A DNA stretch of 17,684 nt from Sphingobium sp. (GCA_003248935.1 QFQF01000028.1:1-17684); one strand, 5' to 3'; counted from the first letter of the stretch, positions 7,258 to 14,414 are shown. Notes: generated from the sequence alone by a model not told the origin. Made by a program: numbers and translations.

Positions 7258-8133
7258 ATGGACAGCGCACCGCAGAGCGTGTTCGACGTCGCGGCCACGC
7301 TGGGCGAGGGACCGATATGGGTCGCCCGCGACGCGGCCCTGTGGTTCGTCGACATCAAGAGCCACCACATCCACCGCTTCGACCCCGAACTGGGAGTCGC
7401 GCGGACATGGAAGGCACCGGCGCAGGTCGGCTGGATCGTGCCGACGCACGACGGCCTGTTCGCCGTGGGCCTGCAGACCGGCGTTCATCGCTTCGACCCG
7501 GCGGGGAGCGGCAGCTTCACCCTGCTGCACGCGCCCGAGGCGCATCTGCCGGGCAATCGCCTGAACGACGCGACCGTCGATGCGCAGGGGCGGCTGTGGT
7601 TCGGATCGATGGACGACAGCGAGGAAGCGGCGAGCGGCCGTTTCTACCGCGCCCATGGCGAGACGTGCGCCGACAGCGGCCTGCCGCCGGTATCGATCAC
7701 CAACGGCCCGGCGCTCTCGCCGGACGGGCGCGTCCTCTATCATGTCGACACGCTGGGCAGGACGATCTGGCGCAGCGCGCTGGATGCCGACGGGCAGGTT
7801 ATCGAGACGGCGCCGTTCGCCACCATCGAGGACGGCGCGGGCTATCCCGACGGTCCGACGGTCGATGCCGAGGGATATCTGTGGGTCGGCCTGTTCGGCG
7901 GATGGGGCGTGCGGCGCTACGATCCCGAGGGCAGGCTGGTCGCCACCGTGCGCTTCCCGGTCGCCAACGTGACCAAGATTGCCTTCGGCGGCGCGGACCT
8001 GTCGACGGTGTTCGCCACGACGGCGCGCAAGGGCCTGAGCGAGGAAGAGCTTGCGGCGCAACCGCTGGCGGGGCACCTGTTCGCGTTCGAGCCGGGCGTT
8101 GCCGGCTTGCCGGGGCATGTCGCGGCCCTGTGA
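7258..8133 (+). CDS. xylC: Xylono-1,5-lactonase (SMP-30/gluconolactonase family)
   Basis: The 291-residue six-bladed beta-propeller enzyme hydrolyses the xylonolactone made by XylB to D-xylonate. SMP-30 landmarks are clear: metal-binding E17 (LGEGPIW), N103-D104 (NRLNDATVD), N149 (ITNGPALSPDGR) and D198 (YPDGPTVD), followed by GLWVGLFGGWGVRRYDP-like blade repeats. The length matches Caulobacter XylC and animal regucalcin. The ATG at 7258 is five bases after the xylB stop. A 17-bp tandem duplication spans the last codons and the stop (8122-8155). Gluconolactonase side activity is likely for this family; position in the operon points to the xylose lactone. Confidence 0.93.
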   Translation: MDSAPQSVFDVAATLGEGPIWVARDAALWFVDIKSHHIHRFDPELGVARTWKAPAQVGWIVPTHDGLFAVGLQTGVHRFDPAGSGSFTLLHAPEAHLPGNRLNDATVDAQGRLWFGSMDDSEEAASGRFYRAHGETCADSGLPPVSITNGPALSPDGRVLYHVDTLGRTIWRSALDADGQVIETAPFATIEDGAGYPDGPTVDAEGYLWVGLFGGWGVRRYDPEGRLVATVRFPVANVTKIAFGGADLSTVFATTARKGLSEEELAAQPLAGHLFAFEPGVAGLPGHVAAL

Positions 8134-8155
8134 TGCCAGCGGCCCTGTGATACCA
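8122..8155 (+). repeat. 17-bp tandem duplication across the xylC stop codon
   Basis: GCGGCCCTGTGATGCCA (8122-8138) is followed directly by GCGGCCCTGTGATACCA (8139-8155), differing at one base. The first copy contains the last three codons (A-A-L) and the TGA of xylC, so the duplication leaves the protein unchanged and lengthens the spacer before the transporter gene. Confidence 0.85.
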
Positions 8156-8182
8156 AAAGCCTGAAAGAGAAGAGGACGAGGA

Positions 8183-9595
8183 ATGAGCGAGGGGAGTGCG
8201 GAAAAGGTCAACATGGCCTTCATCGCCGCGATCGTGGCGGTCGCGACCATCGGCGGCTTCATGTTCGGATATGATTCCGGCGTCATCAACGGCACGCAGA
8301 AGGGGCTGGAAAGCGCCTTCGACCTCGGCAAGCTGGGTATCGGCGTCAATGTCGGCGCGATCCTGGTCGGATCGTCGATCGGCGCGTTCATGGCCGGACG
8401 CATGGCCGACCGGATCGGCCGTCGCGGCGTGATGATGCTGTCGGCCATCCTGTTCCTGGGCAGCGCGCTGCTGGCCGGTGCGGCCGGTTCCTCCGCCATC
8501 TTCATCATCGCCCGGATCATCGGCGGCCTGGGCGTCGGCGCGGCGAGCGTGATCTCCCCCGTGTACATCTCCGAAGTGACGCCCGCCGCCGTGCGCGGGC
8601 GCCTGTCGAGCATCCAGCAGGTGATGATCATCAGCGGCCTGACCGGCGCGTTCGTCGCCAATTTCGCGCTCGCCCGCTATGCCGGGGGATCGACGGCGGA
8701 ATTCTGGATGGGCTTCCCGGCGTGGCGCTGGATGTTCTGGCTGCAGGCGATCCCGGCGGCGATCTATTTCCTCGCCCTGCTCGTCATCCCGGAAAGCCCC
8801 CGCTATCTGGTCGCGCGCGGGCAGGACGAGCGGGCGCTCGGCGTCCTCACCCGCCTGTTCGGCGAGGCGGAGGCGCGCCGCAAGGTGACAGAAATCCGCG
8901 CCAGCCTGGCCGCCGACCACCATCGCCCGAAGCTGTCCGACCTGATCGACAAGGCCAGCGGCAAGGTGCGCCCGATCGTATGGGCGGGCATCGGCCTGGC
9001 CGTGTTCCAGCAACTGGTCGGCATCAACGTCGTCTTCTATTACGGCGCGACCCTGTGGGAGGCCGTCGGCTTCTCCGAGGACTATGCGCTCCAGACCAAC
9101 ATCCTGTCGGGCGTGCTGTCGATCGGCGCCTGCCTCGCCACCATCGCGCTTGTCGACCGGATCGGCCGCAAGCCGCTGCTGCTGATCGGATCGGCGGGCA
9201 TGGCGGTGACGCTGGCGATCGTCGCCTACGCCTTCTCCACCGCCGTCACCGACGCGGCGGGTGCCGTCAGCCTGCCCGGCCATAACGGCATCATCGCGCT
9301 GGTCGCCGCCAACCTCTATGTGATCTTCTTCAACATGAGCTGGGGCCCGATCATGTGGGTGATGCTGGGCGAGATGTTCCCGAACCAGATCCGCGGCTCC
9401 GGCCTTGCGGTGTCGGGCTTTGCCCAGTGGATCGCCAACGCGGCGATCTCCGTCAGCTTCCCCGCGCTGGCGGTGTCGCCGGGCCTGGCCGTCACCTACA
9501 CCGGCTATGCGCTGTTCGCGGCGATCTCCTTCTTCTTCGTGCGCGCGATGGTGCACGAGACCAAGGGCCGCGAGCTTGAGGAGATGGAGGGCTGA
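8183..9595 (+). CDS. MFS sugar porter, probable D-xylose:H+ symporter
   Basis: A 470-residue inner-membrane protein of the major facilitator sugar porter family with about 12 hydrophobic segments and a charged central loop around 210-265. Family signatures are in place: loop 2-3 GRMADRIGRR (72-81), PESPRYLV (203-210) at the end of helix 6, QQLVGIN (276-282) in helix 7, DRIGRKPLL in loop 8-9, WGPIMWVMLGEMFP in helix 10, and a closing ETKGRELEEME. Q276, Q277 and N282 correspond to sugar-binding residues of E. coli XylE. The ATG at 8183 follows GAGGACGAGGA. Its place between xylC and the epimerase favours xylose, but glucose or other hexoses cannot be excluded. Its stop overlaps the proposed CTG start of the next gene. 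Confidence 0.88.
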   Translation: MSEGSAEKVNMAFIAAIVAVATIGGFMFGYDSGVINGTQKGLESAFDLGKLGIGVNVGAILVGSSIGAFMAGRMADRIGRRGVMMLSAILFLGSALLAGAAGSSAIFIIARIIGGLGVGAASVISPVYISEVTPAAVRGRLSSIQQVMIISGLTGAFVANFALARYAGGSTAEFWMGFPAWRWMFWLQAIPAAIYFLALLVIPESPRYLVARGQDERALGVLTRLFGEAEARRKVTEIRASLAADHHRPKLSDLIDKASGKVRPIVWAGIGLAVFQQLVGINVVFYYGATLWEAVGFSEDYALQTNILSGVLSIGACLATIALVDRIGRKPLLLIGSAGMAVTLAIVAYAFSTAVTDAAGAVSLPGHNGIIALVAANLYVIFFNMSWGPIMWVMLGEMFPNQIRGSGLAVSGFAQWIANAAISVSFPALAVSPGLAVTYTGYALFAAISFFFVRAMVHETKGRELEEMEG

Positions 9596-10458
9596 ACCCC
9601 CTGCGCCTGACGCGCGGCGATGTCGAGGCGGTGCTGGCGCCCGGACGAGGCGCCGCGCTGCTGAGCCTGACGACCGGGGGCAGGGACGTGCTGCGCCCGA
9701 CCCCGCCGGACGCGGAACCCGACCCGCGCGGGCCGCTGGAGACGGGATGCTTCCCGCTCGTCCCCTATGCCAACCGGATCGCGCATGGCCGCTTCCCCTT
9801 CGCGGGGCAGGACCATCGCGTGCCGCTGAATTTCGGCGACCATCCGCACAGCCTGCACGGCGTCGGCTGGACCGCGCCGTGGATGGTGGAGCAGGCGGAC
9901 GGGGAGAGCGCGCTGCTGTCCCACACGCACGGGGGCGGCGCGGGCTGGCCCTGGCGGTATCGCGCCGAGCAGCGGTTGACCCTGACGGCGGGCGGCATCG
10001 TGCTGGACCTCAGCCTCACCAACCTGTCGGATACGGCGATGCCCGGCGGGATCGGCTTCCACCCCTATTTCGCGCTGGAGGCGGGCATGGCCCTGCGCTT
10101 CGCGGCGCGGGACGTATGGCTCTCGACCCCCGACCTGCTGCCCGACCGGATCGCGCCCGCCGCGACGCTGGGCGACTGGGGCGCGGAGGGCGGCGCGGCG
10201 GTGGCCGGCGATACGCTGGTCGACAATTGCTATGCCGGGTGGGATGGCACCGCGCGCGTGACGAGCCCCGGCGGACGCGTCGTGACGATGACGGCGCGGG
10301 GCGCCCCGTTCCTCCATGTCTACCGCCCGCCGGGCGAGGCGTTCTTCTGCCTGGAACCCGTCACCCACATGCCCGACGCCCTGAACCGGGACGGCGGCAT
10401 GGACGTGCTGGCGCCGGGCGCGACGATGGCGATCACGATGGAGATCGGGGTCGCCTAG
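9592..10458 (+). CDS. galM: Aldose 1-epimerase (mutarotase), likely non-ATG start
   Basis: A galactose-mutarotase-fold protein of about 288 residues that interconverts alpha and beta anomers, supplying XylB with the right form of xylose. Family features include NRIAHGRFPFAGQDHRVP, the histidine-rich HPHSLHGVGWTAPW, GIGFHPYFAL (second catalytic-region histidine) and the closing FCLEPVTHMPDALN. No ATG, GTG or TTG occurs between the upstream in-frame stop at 9577 and a GTG at 9631. Recognisable N-terminal family sequence (LRLTRGDVEAVLAPG) already begins at about 9601. A CTG at 9592 has GGAGG just upstream and overlaps the transporter stop as CTGA, so I place the start there. If CTG is not used, the GTG at 9631 gives 275 residues. 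Function is confident; start is not. Confidence 0.82.
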   Translation: MNPLRLTRGDVEAVLAPGRGAALLSLTTGGRDVLRPTPPDAEPDPRGPLETGCFPLVPYANRIAHGRFPFAGQDHRVPLNFGDHPHSLHGVGWTAPWMVEQADGESALLSHTHGGGAGWPWRYRAEQRLTLTAGGIVLDLSLTNLSDTAMPGGIGFHPYFALEAGMALRFAARDVWLSTPDLLPDRIAPAATLGDWGAEGGAAVAGDTLVDNCYAGWDGTARVTSPGGRVVTMTARGAPFLHVYRPPGEAFFCLEPVTHMPDALNRDGGMDVLAPGATMAITMEIGVA

Positions 10459-10497
10459 GGCCGATGGCCATCATTTGAATGGCGATCCGCCCCGTGC

Positions 10498-10824
10498 CTA
10501 AACGCCGATTTCCAGACGCGCGATTTCTCCGTCCGCCAGCGTGAAGGCGTAGCGCAGGTCGATCGGGCTGCCCGGAAAATCGCCGGTCAGGTGCGCGGTG
10601 ACGATCTGTGCGTCGCCATCCGCTTCGATTGCGACGGGCTCGGCGACATAGCGATAGCGCGTCGATGTCTCCGCCTTCCAGCGGGAGATGGCCTCCCGGC
10701 CGTGATGGGTCTGCTTCTCGTCGATCACGACGGCGTCGGGCGTGAAGCAGGCGGCGACAGACCCGCCGTCCGCGGCATCGGCGGCGAAGTAAGCGGATAT
10801 CGGCGCGGGCAAGGCAATGGGCAT
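10498..10824 (-). CDS. SnoaL-like (NTF2-fold) small protein
   Basis: A 108-residue protein with the usual layout of SnoaL-like/NTF2-fold proteins: an N-terminal helix (ISAYFAADAADGG), AACFTPDAVVIDEK, a HHGREAISRW segment, and C-terminal strands (VTAHLTGDFPGSPIDLRYAFTL). The ATG at 10824 is chosen for GGAGGA eight bases ahead; the longer open frame overlaps the divergent regulator. Such proteins bind or isomerise small hydrophobic molecules, but no substrate can be read from the sequence. It is divergent from an HxlR regulator and shares its 95-base control region, a frequent arrangement, so it is probably that regulator's target. It is convergent with the epimerase gene, 39 bases apart. Confidence 0.75.
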   Translation of the reverse strand: MPIALPAPISAYFAADAADGGSVAACFTPDAVVIDEKQTHHGREAISRWKAETSTRYRYVAEPVAIEADGDAQIVTAHLTGDFPGSPIDLRYAFTLADGEIARLEIGV

Positions 10825-10897
10825 GATCGTCCTCCGGCAGTGTTTGCGTGCCGGAGACATCGTGCGTACCGTGGAAAAGGACAAGAACCCACGAAAA

Positions 10898-10912
10898 GGT
10901 AAGGTACTTACC
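10898..10912. promoter_or_regulatory. Inverted repeat, probable HxlR operator
   Basis: GGTAAG-GTA-CTTACC is a perfect 6-bp inverted repeat with a three-base spacer, placed 7 bases before the HxlR start codon and 73 bases from the divergent SnoaL-like start. A GTAC core with flanking TTAC/GTAA is the kind of site HxlR-family winged-helix dimers bind. It would allow autoregulation and control of the divergent gene. Confidence 0.6.
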
Positions 10913-10919
10913 CAAAGGT

Positions 10920-11246
10920 ATGCCCAGGGAATATACGCAGGAAACGGCCGCCGAGGGCGTGCAGAACGCGCTGAAGCTGCTCGAGGGACGCTGGAAGCTG
11001 ACCATCCTGTTCCACCTGTTCGGCGGACGCATCCTGCGCTTTTCCGAACTGGAACGGGCGATCCCGGACGTGTCGCAGAAGATGCTGATCCAGCAGCTCC
11101 GCCAGATGGAGGTCGACGGCATCGTGCGGCGTATCGTCCATCATCAGGTGCCGCCGAAGGTCGAATATGGCCTGACCGACTGGGGCCAGGCGCTGTGTCC
11201 CGCACTCGATGCGCTGCTTGGCTGGGCGGAACAACGGCCGGAGTGA
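10920..11246 (+). CDS. HxlR-family winged-helix transcriptional regulator
   Basis: A 108-residue one-domain DNA-binding protein. The HxlR core is clear: LLEGRWKLTILFHLFGG (helix before the HTH), FSELERAIPDVSQKMLIQQLRQME (HTH), then the wing GIVRRIVHHQVPPKVEYGLTDWGQAL. The ATG at 10920 fits the family N-terminus; AAAGG lies only one base ahead, so translation may be weak. An in-frame GTG at 10848 would add 24 residues without homology. The N-terminal redox cysteine known from YodB/HypR-type members is absent; the only cysteine is near the C-terminus, so thiol sensing is not indicated. It probably represses itself and the divergent SnoaL-like gene. Confidence 0.88.
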   Translation: MPREYTQETAAEGVQNALKLLEGRWKLTILFHLFGGRILRFSELERAIPDVSQKMLIQQLRQMEVDGIVRRIVHHQVPPKVEYGLTDWGQALCPALDALLGWAEQRPE

Positions 11247-11449
11247 GCGGGCGGGGCGACACCCGTGCGACCGGCGCGCCGTCGACGGCAATCGTCGGAC
11301 ATTAGCCCGACATAATACATCCCACCGACCCCATTGCAGGTCATTTTTGTGCGCCATTTGCTCTTGCGGCGACCGGGAACTGCTGCAAATAAGTCAGAGT
11401 AATTATCGCGGGCCAGAAGGCGCGCGAAATTCACCAGGGGAGATGTCTT

Positions 11450-12631
11450 TTGAAACGCATGGCTTTCGTCTTGTTGGCTTCCGTCGCCTGTGTCGCGACG
11501 ATCGGTTCCGCCTCCGCACAAACGGCCGCGCCGGCCGCGGCGCCCGTGGAGGATTTCAAGCCGTCCTCGCTGAACCAGCCGGGACAGGACTATCCGCAGG
11601 TCAATTCCCAGGGCTATGCCCGCTTCCGCGTCGTCGCGCCCGAGGCGCAGAACGTCAGCGTCAGCCTGGGTCTGGGCGGGCAGGGCGGCACGAAGCTGTC
11701 CAAGGCCGCCGACGGCACATGGACCGGCACCACGTCGGGCCCGATGGACGAAGGCTTTCATTATTATCACCTGACCGTCGACGGCGGCACGTTCAACGAT
11801 CCGGGCGCGCTCAACTTCTACGGCTCCACCCGCTGGGAAAGCGGCATCGAGATCCCGGCGCACGATGCGGACTTCTATGCGCTGAAGGACGTGCCCCACG
11901 GCCGGGTCGAGCAGGTGCTGTTCCCGTCCCCCAGCACCGGCACGCAGCGCCGCGCGTTCGTCTATACCCCGCCGGGATATGACAAGGCCGACGGCGCCCG
12001 CTATCCGGTGTTGTACCTCCAGCACGGCTGGGGCGAGGATGAGACCGCCTGGTCCAACCAGGGGCACGCCAACCTGATCATGGACAACCTGATCGCGGCG
12101 AAGAAGACGCGGCCGTTCATCATCGTCATGACATATGGCATGACCAACGGCGCGCGGCCGGGGACGATCAACAGCTTTGACATCAAGCCGTTCCGCACGG
12201 TCCTGATCGACGAGCTGATCCCCTATGTCGACACGCATTTCCGCACGCTGTCCGACCAGCCGCACCGGGCGATGGCAGGCCTGTCGATGGGCGGTTTCGA
12301 GACCAAGCTGATCGCGCCCGCCAACCTCGACACATTTTCCCACATCGGCCTGCTGAGCGGCGGCACATTCTCTCTGGAGGACGTGAACGGCACGCCGGGG
12401 TACAAGGACAAGGTGAAGCTGACCTTCGTCAGCTACGGCAGCAGGGAACTGGAAGGCGGGCGGACGCGCGGCGGCATGGGGCGGCCGAGCGTCGACCCGG
12501 CCGGAAACGCCGAGGCGCTGAAGCGTGCAGGCTTCAACAGCGCATTCTACGTCTCGCCGGGCACCGGGCACGAATTCCTGTCCTGGCGGCGCAGCCTGTA
12601 CCAGATGGCGCCGCTGCTGTTCCGCGACTGA
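11450..12631 (+). CDS. Secreted CE1-type esterase with N-terminal E-set domain
   Basis: A 393-residue exported protein. A TTG start at 11450 gives an MKRM...signal peptide with probable cleavage after ASA at residue 23; AGGGGAG lies eight bases ahead, a better distance than for the ATG at 11459. Residues about 40-140 look like an immunoglobulin-like (CBM48/E-set) domain (YARFRVVAPEAQNVSVSL...GFHYYHLTVDGG). Residues about 150-393 are an alpha/beta-hydrolase of the esterase D/CE1 type: RRAFVYTPPGYD, YPVLYLQHGWGEDE, nucleophile S279 in GLSMGG and H374 in GTGHEF. The acid position reads SYGSREL, so E333 may replace the usual aspartate. Related proteins are feruloyl or acetyl-xylan esterases attached to xylanases. 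Beside GH67 and xylose genes, a role in removing ester groups from xylan is likely. Confidence 0.8.
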   Translation: MKRMAFVLLASVACVATIGSASAQTAAPAAAPVEDFKPSSLNQPGQDYPQVNSQGYARFRVVAPEAQNVSVSLGLGGQGGTKLSKAADGTWTGTTSGPMDEGFHYYHLTVDGGTFNDPGALNFYGSTRWESGIEIPAHDADFYALKDVPHGRVEQVLFPSPSTGTQRRAFVYTPPGYDKADGARYPVLYLQHGWGEDETAWSNQGHANLIMDNLIAAKKTRPFIIVMTYGMTNGARPGTINSFDIKPFRTVLIDELIPYVDTHFRTLSDQPHRAMAGLSMGGFETKLIAPANLDTFSHIGLLSGGTFSLEDVNGTPGYKDKVKLTFVSYGSRELEGGRTRGGMGRPSVDPAGNAEALKRAGFNSAFYVSPGTGHEFLSWRRSLYQMAPLLFRD

Positions 12632-12652
12632 AGGCCGCACGGATAATGCGGG

Positions 12653-12689
12653 AAGGGGCGCTCCGCACGGTCGCGGGGCGCCCCTTTTT
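12653..12689 (+). terminator. Rho-independent terminator after the esterase gene
   Basis: AAGGGGCGC (12653-12661) pairs perfectly with GCGCCCCTT (12678-12686) and runs into five T residues (12685-12689), 22 bases after the esterase stop. This is the clearest terminator in the window. Confidence 0.85.
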
Positions 12690-12803
12690 CCTTGATCCCT
12701 GCGTTGCCCCGCCATCCGTCGAAAAGCATTTGCCCGCGTCCCGCGACTTTCGGAGATTGCGTGCGTCGTGCAGGCGGGGCGGCACGCGAACGGGAGACGG
12801 GCG

Positions 12804-13172
12804 ATGCGGGTGATGGTGCTGGTGAAGGCGACGCAAGAGAGCGAGGCGGGAGACTTTCCCGAGCCGTGGACGAGCGAGATGATGGCGGCGATGGGCCGCT
12901 ACAACGACGAACTGCGCGCCGCCGGATTGCTGGTGATGGCGGACGGCCTCAAGCCCACGTCATATGGCAAGCGGATCGCCTTCGACGGGACGTCGCGCAC
13001 GGTGATCGACGGGCCGTTCGCGGCGACCGGGGAACTGGTCGCCGGTTTCTGGCTGTGGGAGGTCGCGGACATGGACGAGGCGGTGGCGTGGGCCAAACGT
13101 TGTCCCAACCCGATGCCGGGCCCCAGCGAGATCGAAATCCGGCCGTTCTACGCGATGTCCGACCTGGAATAG
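12804..13172 (+). CDS. YCII-related (DGPF-domain) protein
   Basis: A 122-residue protein of the YCII/DGPF family (ferredoxin-like fold). It begins MRVMVLVKATQESEAG, has the family core YNDELRAAGLLVMADGLKP, the signature VIDGPFAATGELVAGFWLWEV (about 72-92) and ends with a GPSEIEIRPFYAMSDLE tail, all standard. The ATG at 12804 follows GGGAGACGGGCG; an upstream GTG at 12768 has no support. Family members often sit beside ECF sigma factors, but none is visible here. Biochemical role is unknown; a small dimeric enzyme or ligand-binding protein is the usual guess. It is transcribed alone after the esterase terminator. Confidence 0.85.
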   Translation: MRVMVLVKATQESEAGDFPEPWTSEMMAAMGRYNDELRAAGLLVMADGLKPTSYGKRIAFDGTSRTVIDGPFAATGELVAGFWLWEVADMDEAVAWAKRCPNPMPGPSEIEIRPFYAMSDLE

Positions 13173-13340
13173 GCGCCGTCGATTTTCGCGCCGTGCCGAC
13201 TTGCCGCCGCCGCCGTTGGGCGTGTGCGGGAAAGTTATTCCTGCGCCCATCAAGTCCCTGTCGCCATCGATGTGGTTAGTATAAGCTTAACGCTGATCCG
13301 ATCCATGCCGACGATTCGGCTGTTTGGCGGGAGGGCAGAA

Positions 13341-13406
13341 ATGGCTGAGTATATGTCGGCGGAACTGCTTTTGAATCCGCGACTTATTTTGCTTCCTGGG
13401 GTCTGA
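13341..13406 (+). CDS. Possible 21-residue small ORF in the leader of the coiled-coil gene
   Basis: An ATG at 13341 is preceded by GGGAGGGCAGAA, an excellent ribosome binding site, and opens a 21-codon frame (MAEYMSAELLLNPRLILLPG plus V) with a leucine-rich, hydrophobic second half. A TATAAG at 13280-13285 could be a -10 box. Its stop codon lies within the nested hairpin at 13391-13453, upstream of the 180-residue ORF. It could be a leader peptide or a small membrane peptide. It is too short for any family assignment, and chance occurrence is possible. Confidence 0.35.
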   Translation: MAEYMSAELLLNPRLILLPGV

Positions 13407-13453
13407 ACGCACCTGGGTTCCTGACGGAATACGGTTCAGCCACTCCAGGAAGC
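13391..13453 (+). promoter_or_regulatory. Nested hairpin in the 5' leader of the coiled-coil gene
   Basis: Three nested stems are visible: GCTTCCTGG (13391-13399) with CCAGGAAGC (13445-13453), CTGAAC (13403-13408) with GTTCAG (13434-13439), and TTCC (13418-13421) with GGAA (13426-13429). Together they form a 63-base structure with 19 pairs. There is no following T-tract, so it is not a simple terminator. It lies 64 bases before the next start codon and overlaps the end of the small ORF. An attenuator, RNA-binding site or small RNA are all possible. Confidence 0.5.
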
Positions 13454-13516
13454 CGACATCACCGCAGTCTTATTCCGCCCATGGACCATGGGCTCAATAT
13501 CTCTTTGCAGGTGTGT

Positions 13517-14059
13517 ATGAGCGACATCATTATGCGTGGCAATGTCACGCCCGCCAATGTCTCCGGGGTCGAACTCTCCCTGGGGCAGGCCAAGGTCCGT
13601 GTCCTGATCTCCAACGGGCTGCTCAAATTGCTGGGGCTGAGCGCGGCCGTCACGACATGCGTCGTGACATCGCAGCCGTACTGGCCGCAGGCGCTGGCCA
13701 GGGTGAACCAGGCCTTTGCCGACTATCATCAGCGGGAGGAGGAGACCCGCATCGCGGAAATCCGCGCCGACGAACATGTGAAGATCGAGACCGCGCGCAC
13801 GGAGGTCGCCCGCATCCGCGCGGACGAGCGCGTGCGCATGGCCGACCGGCAGAATGAACGGCTGAAGGCGCGGCAGGCCTTCGAGATCGAGCAGCAGCGC
13901 CTTGCCATCGCCGAGAGCCGCGAGGCGGCGGTGGGCGCGGACGCCGACGCGCCGGACGGACCGGAACAGGTGGATGTGCTGGTGCGATGCGACGATACGC
14001 GCTGCGAAAGGGTCGCGCAGGCCGACGATCGGGGTGAGGGCGATCCCGTGGCGATGTAG
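13517..14059 (+). CDS. Unknown protein with a long charged coiled coil
   Basis: I do not recognise this 180-residue protein. Residues about 5-30 are polar (NVTPANVSGVELSLG). Residues about 30-55 are hydrophobic (VLISNGLLKLLGLSAAVTTCVV) and may be a membrane segment or buried helix. Residues about 70-145 form a highly charged, heptad-like helix rich in E, R and A with repeated IRADE (RIAEIRADEHVKIE, VARIRADERVRMA), typical of a coiled coil. The C-terminal tail is acidic and contains C-x6-C (VRCDDTRCE). The ATG at 13517 is preferred because CAGGTG precedes it; an in-frame ATG at 13481 has no binding site. The preceding 340 bases hold a small ORF and a nested hairpin. The gene is convergent with a small membrane protein gene. 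No function is proposed. Confidence 0.6.
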   Translation: MSDIIMRGNVTPANVSGVELSLGQAKVRVLISNGLLKLLGLSAAVTTCVVTSQPYWPQALARVNQAFADYHQREEETRIAEIRADEHVKIETARTEVARIRADERVRMADRQNERLKARQAFEIEQQRLAIAESREAAVGADADAPDGPEQVDVLVRCDDTRCERVAQADDRGEGDPVAM

Positions 14060-14143
14060 GGGCGTGCAGCGGGCAAAAGCTACCGGTGAGCCGCTCGTCC
14101 GGTATCAGGTGCGATAGTCGCCGGAGAGCACGGCCATTGATCG

Positions 14144-14172
14144 AATATCCTCCCCGTGCCGGGGAGGATATT
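14144..14172. repeat. Perfect 13-bp inverted repeat between convergent genes
   Basis: AATATCCTCCCCG (14144-14156) and CGGGGAGGATATT (14160-14172) pair perfectly around a TGC loop. It lies between the ends of a rightward and a leftward gene and shares its CCTCCCCG/CGGGGAGG core with the hairpin at 699-717, so it looks like a dispersed repeat that may act as a bidirectional transcript end. The A/T ends of the stem supply short T runs only. Confidence 0.7.
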
Positions 14173-14231
14173 CCGCTTCCCATCCCTTTTCGCTGTTTCC
14201 GAATGCGAATGCATTTGCGCGGCCCTGCCGG

Positions 14232-14414
14232 TCACCTTCGCTTGCGGGCGCGGGGATGGAGGGTGGGGAAATAGAGGCCGGCGACGGTGCTGAGCGCCAG
14301 GAAGACGAGGCCGATGGCCAGTGCGACGACCCACAGGCGCGGATCTTCGCGCGAGACGAACAGGCCCGCGATCAGCGACGGGATGAACAGCAGCAGGCGG
14401 GCAAGCCAGAGCAT
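14232..14414 (-). CDS. Small two-helix membrane protein
   Basis: A 60-residue protein with two hydrophobic stretches (about 1-20, LARLLLFIPSLIAGLF, and 28-50, LWVVALAIGLVFLALSTVAG) joined by a short charged turn SREDPR, and a basic tail HPRARKRR. The ATG at 14414 follows GGAGG eight bases upstream; the longer frame from 14495 lacks membrane character at its start and has no binding site. I do not recognise a family. Topology by the positive-inside rule would place the C-terminal tail, and hence both ends, in the cytoplasm. It is downstream of and co-directional with the LacI gene, separated by 117 bases. Confidence 0.6.
   Translation of the reverse strand: MLWLARLLLFIPSLIAGLFVSREDPRLWVVALAIGLVFLALSTVAGLYFPTLHPRARKRR

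Noticed and set aside
7799..9556. 585-codon minus-strand frame opposite xylC and the transporter
   Set aside because: Antisense shadow: H/R/D/G-rich translation, no plausible start, and it lies over strongly supported genes.
11247..11449. Promoter or operator before the esterase gene
   Set aside because: AT-richer patches occur (for example around 11390-11408), but no -35/-10 pair or TAGCGC operator stands out.
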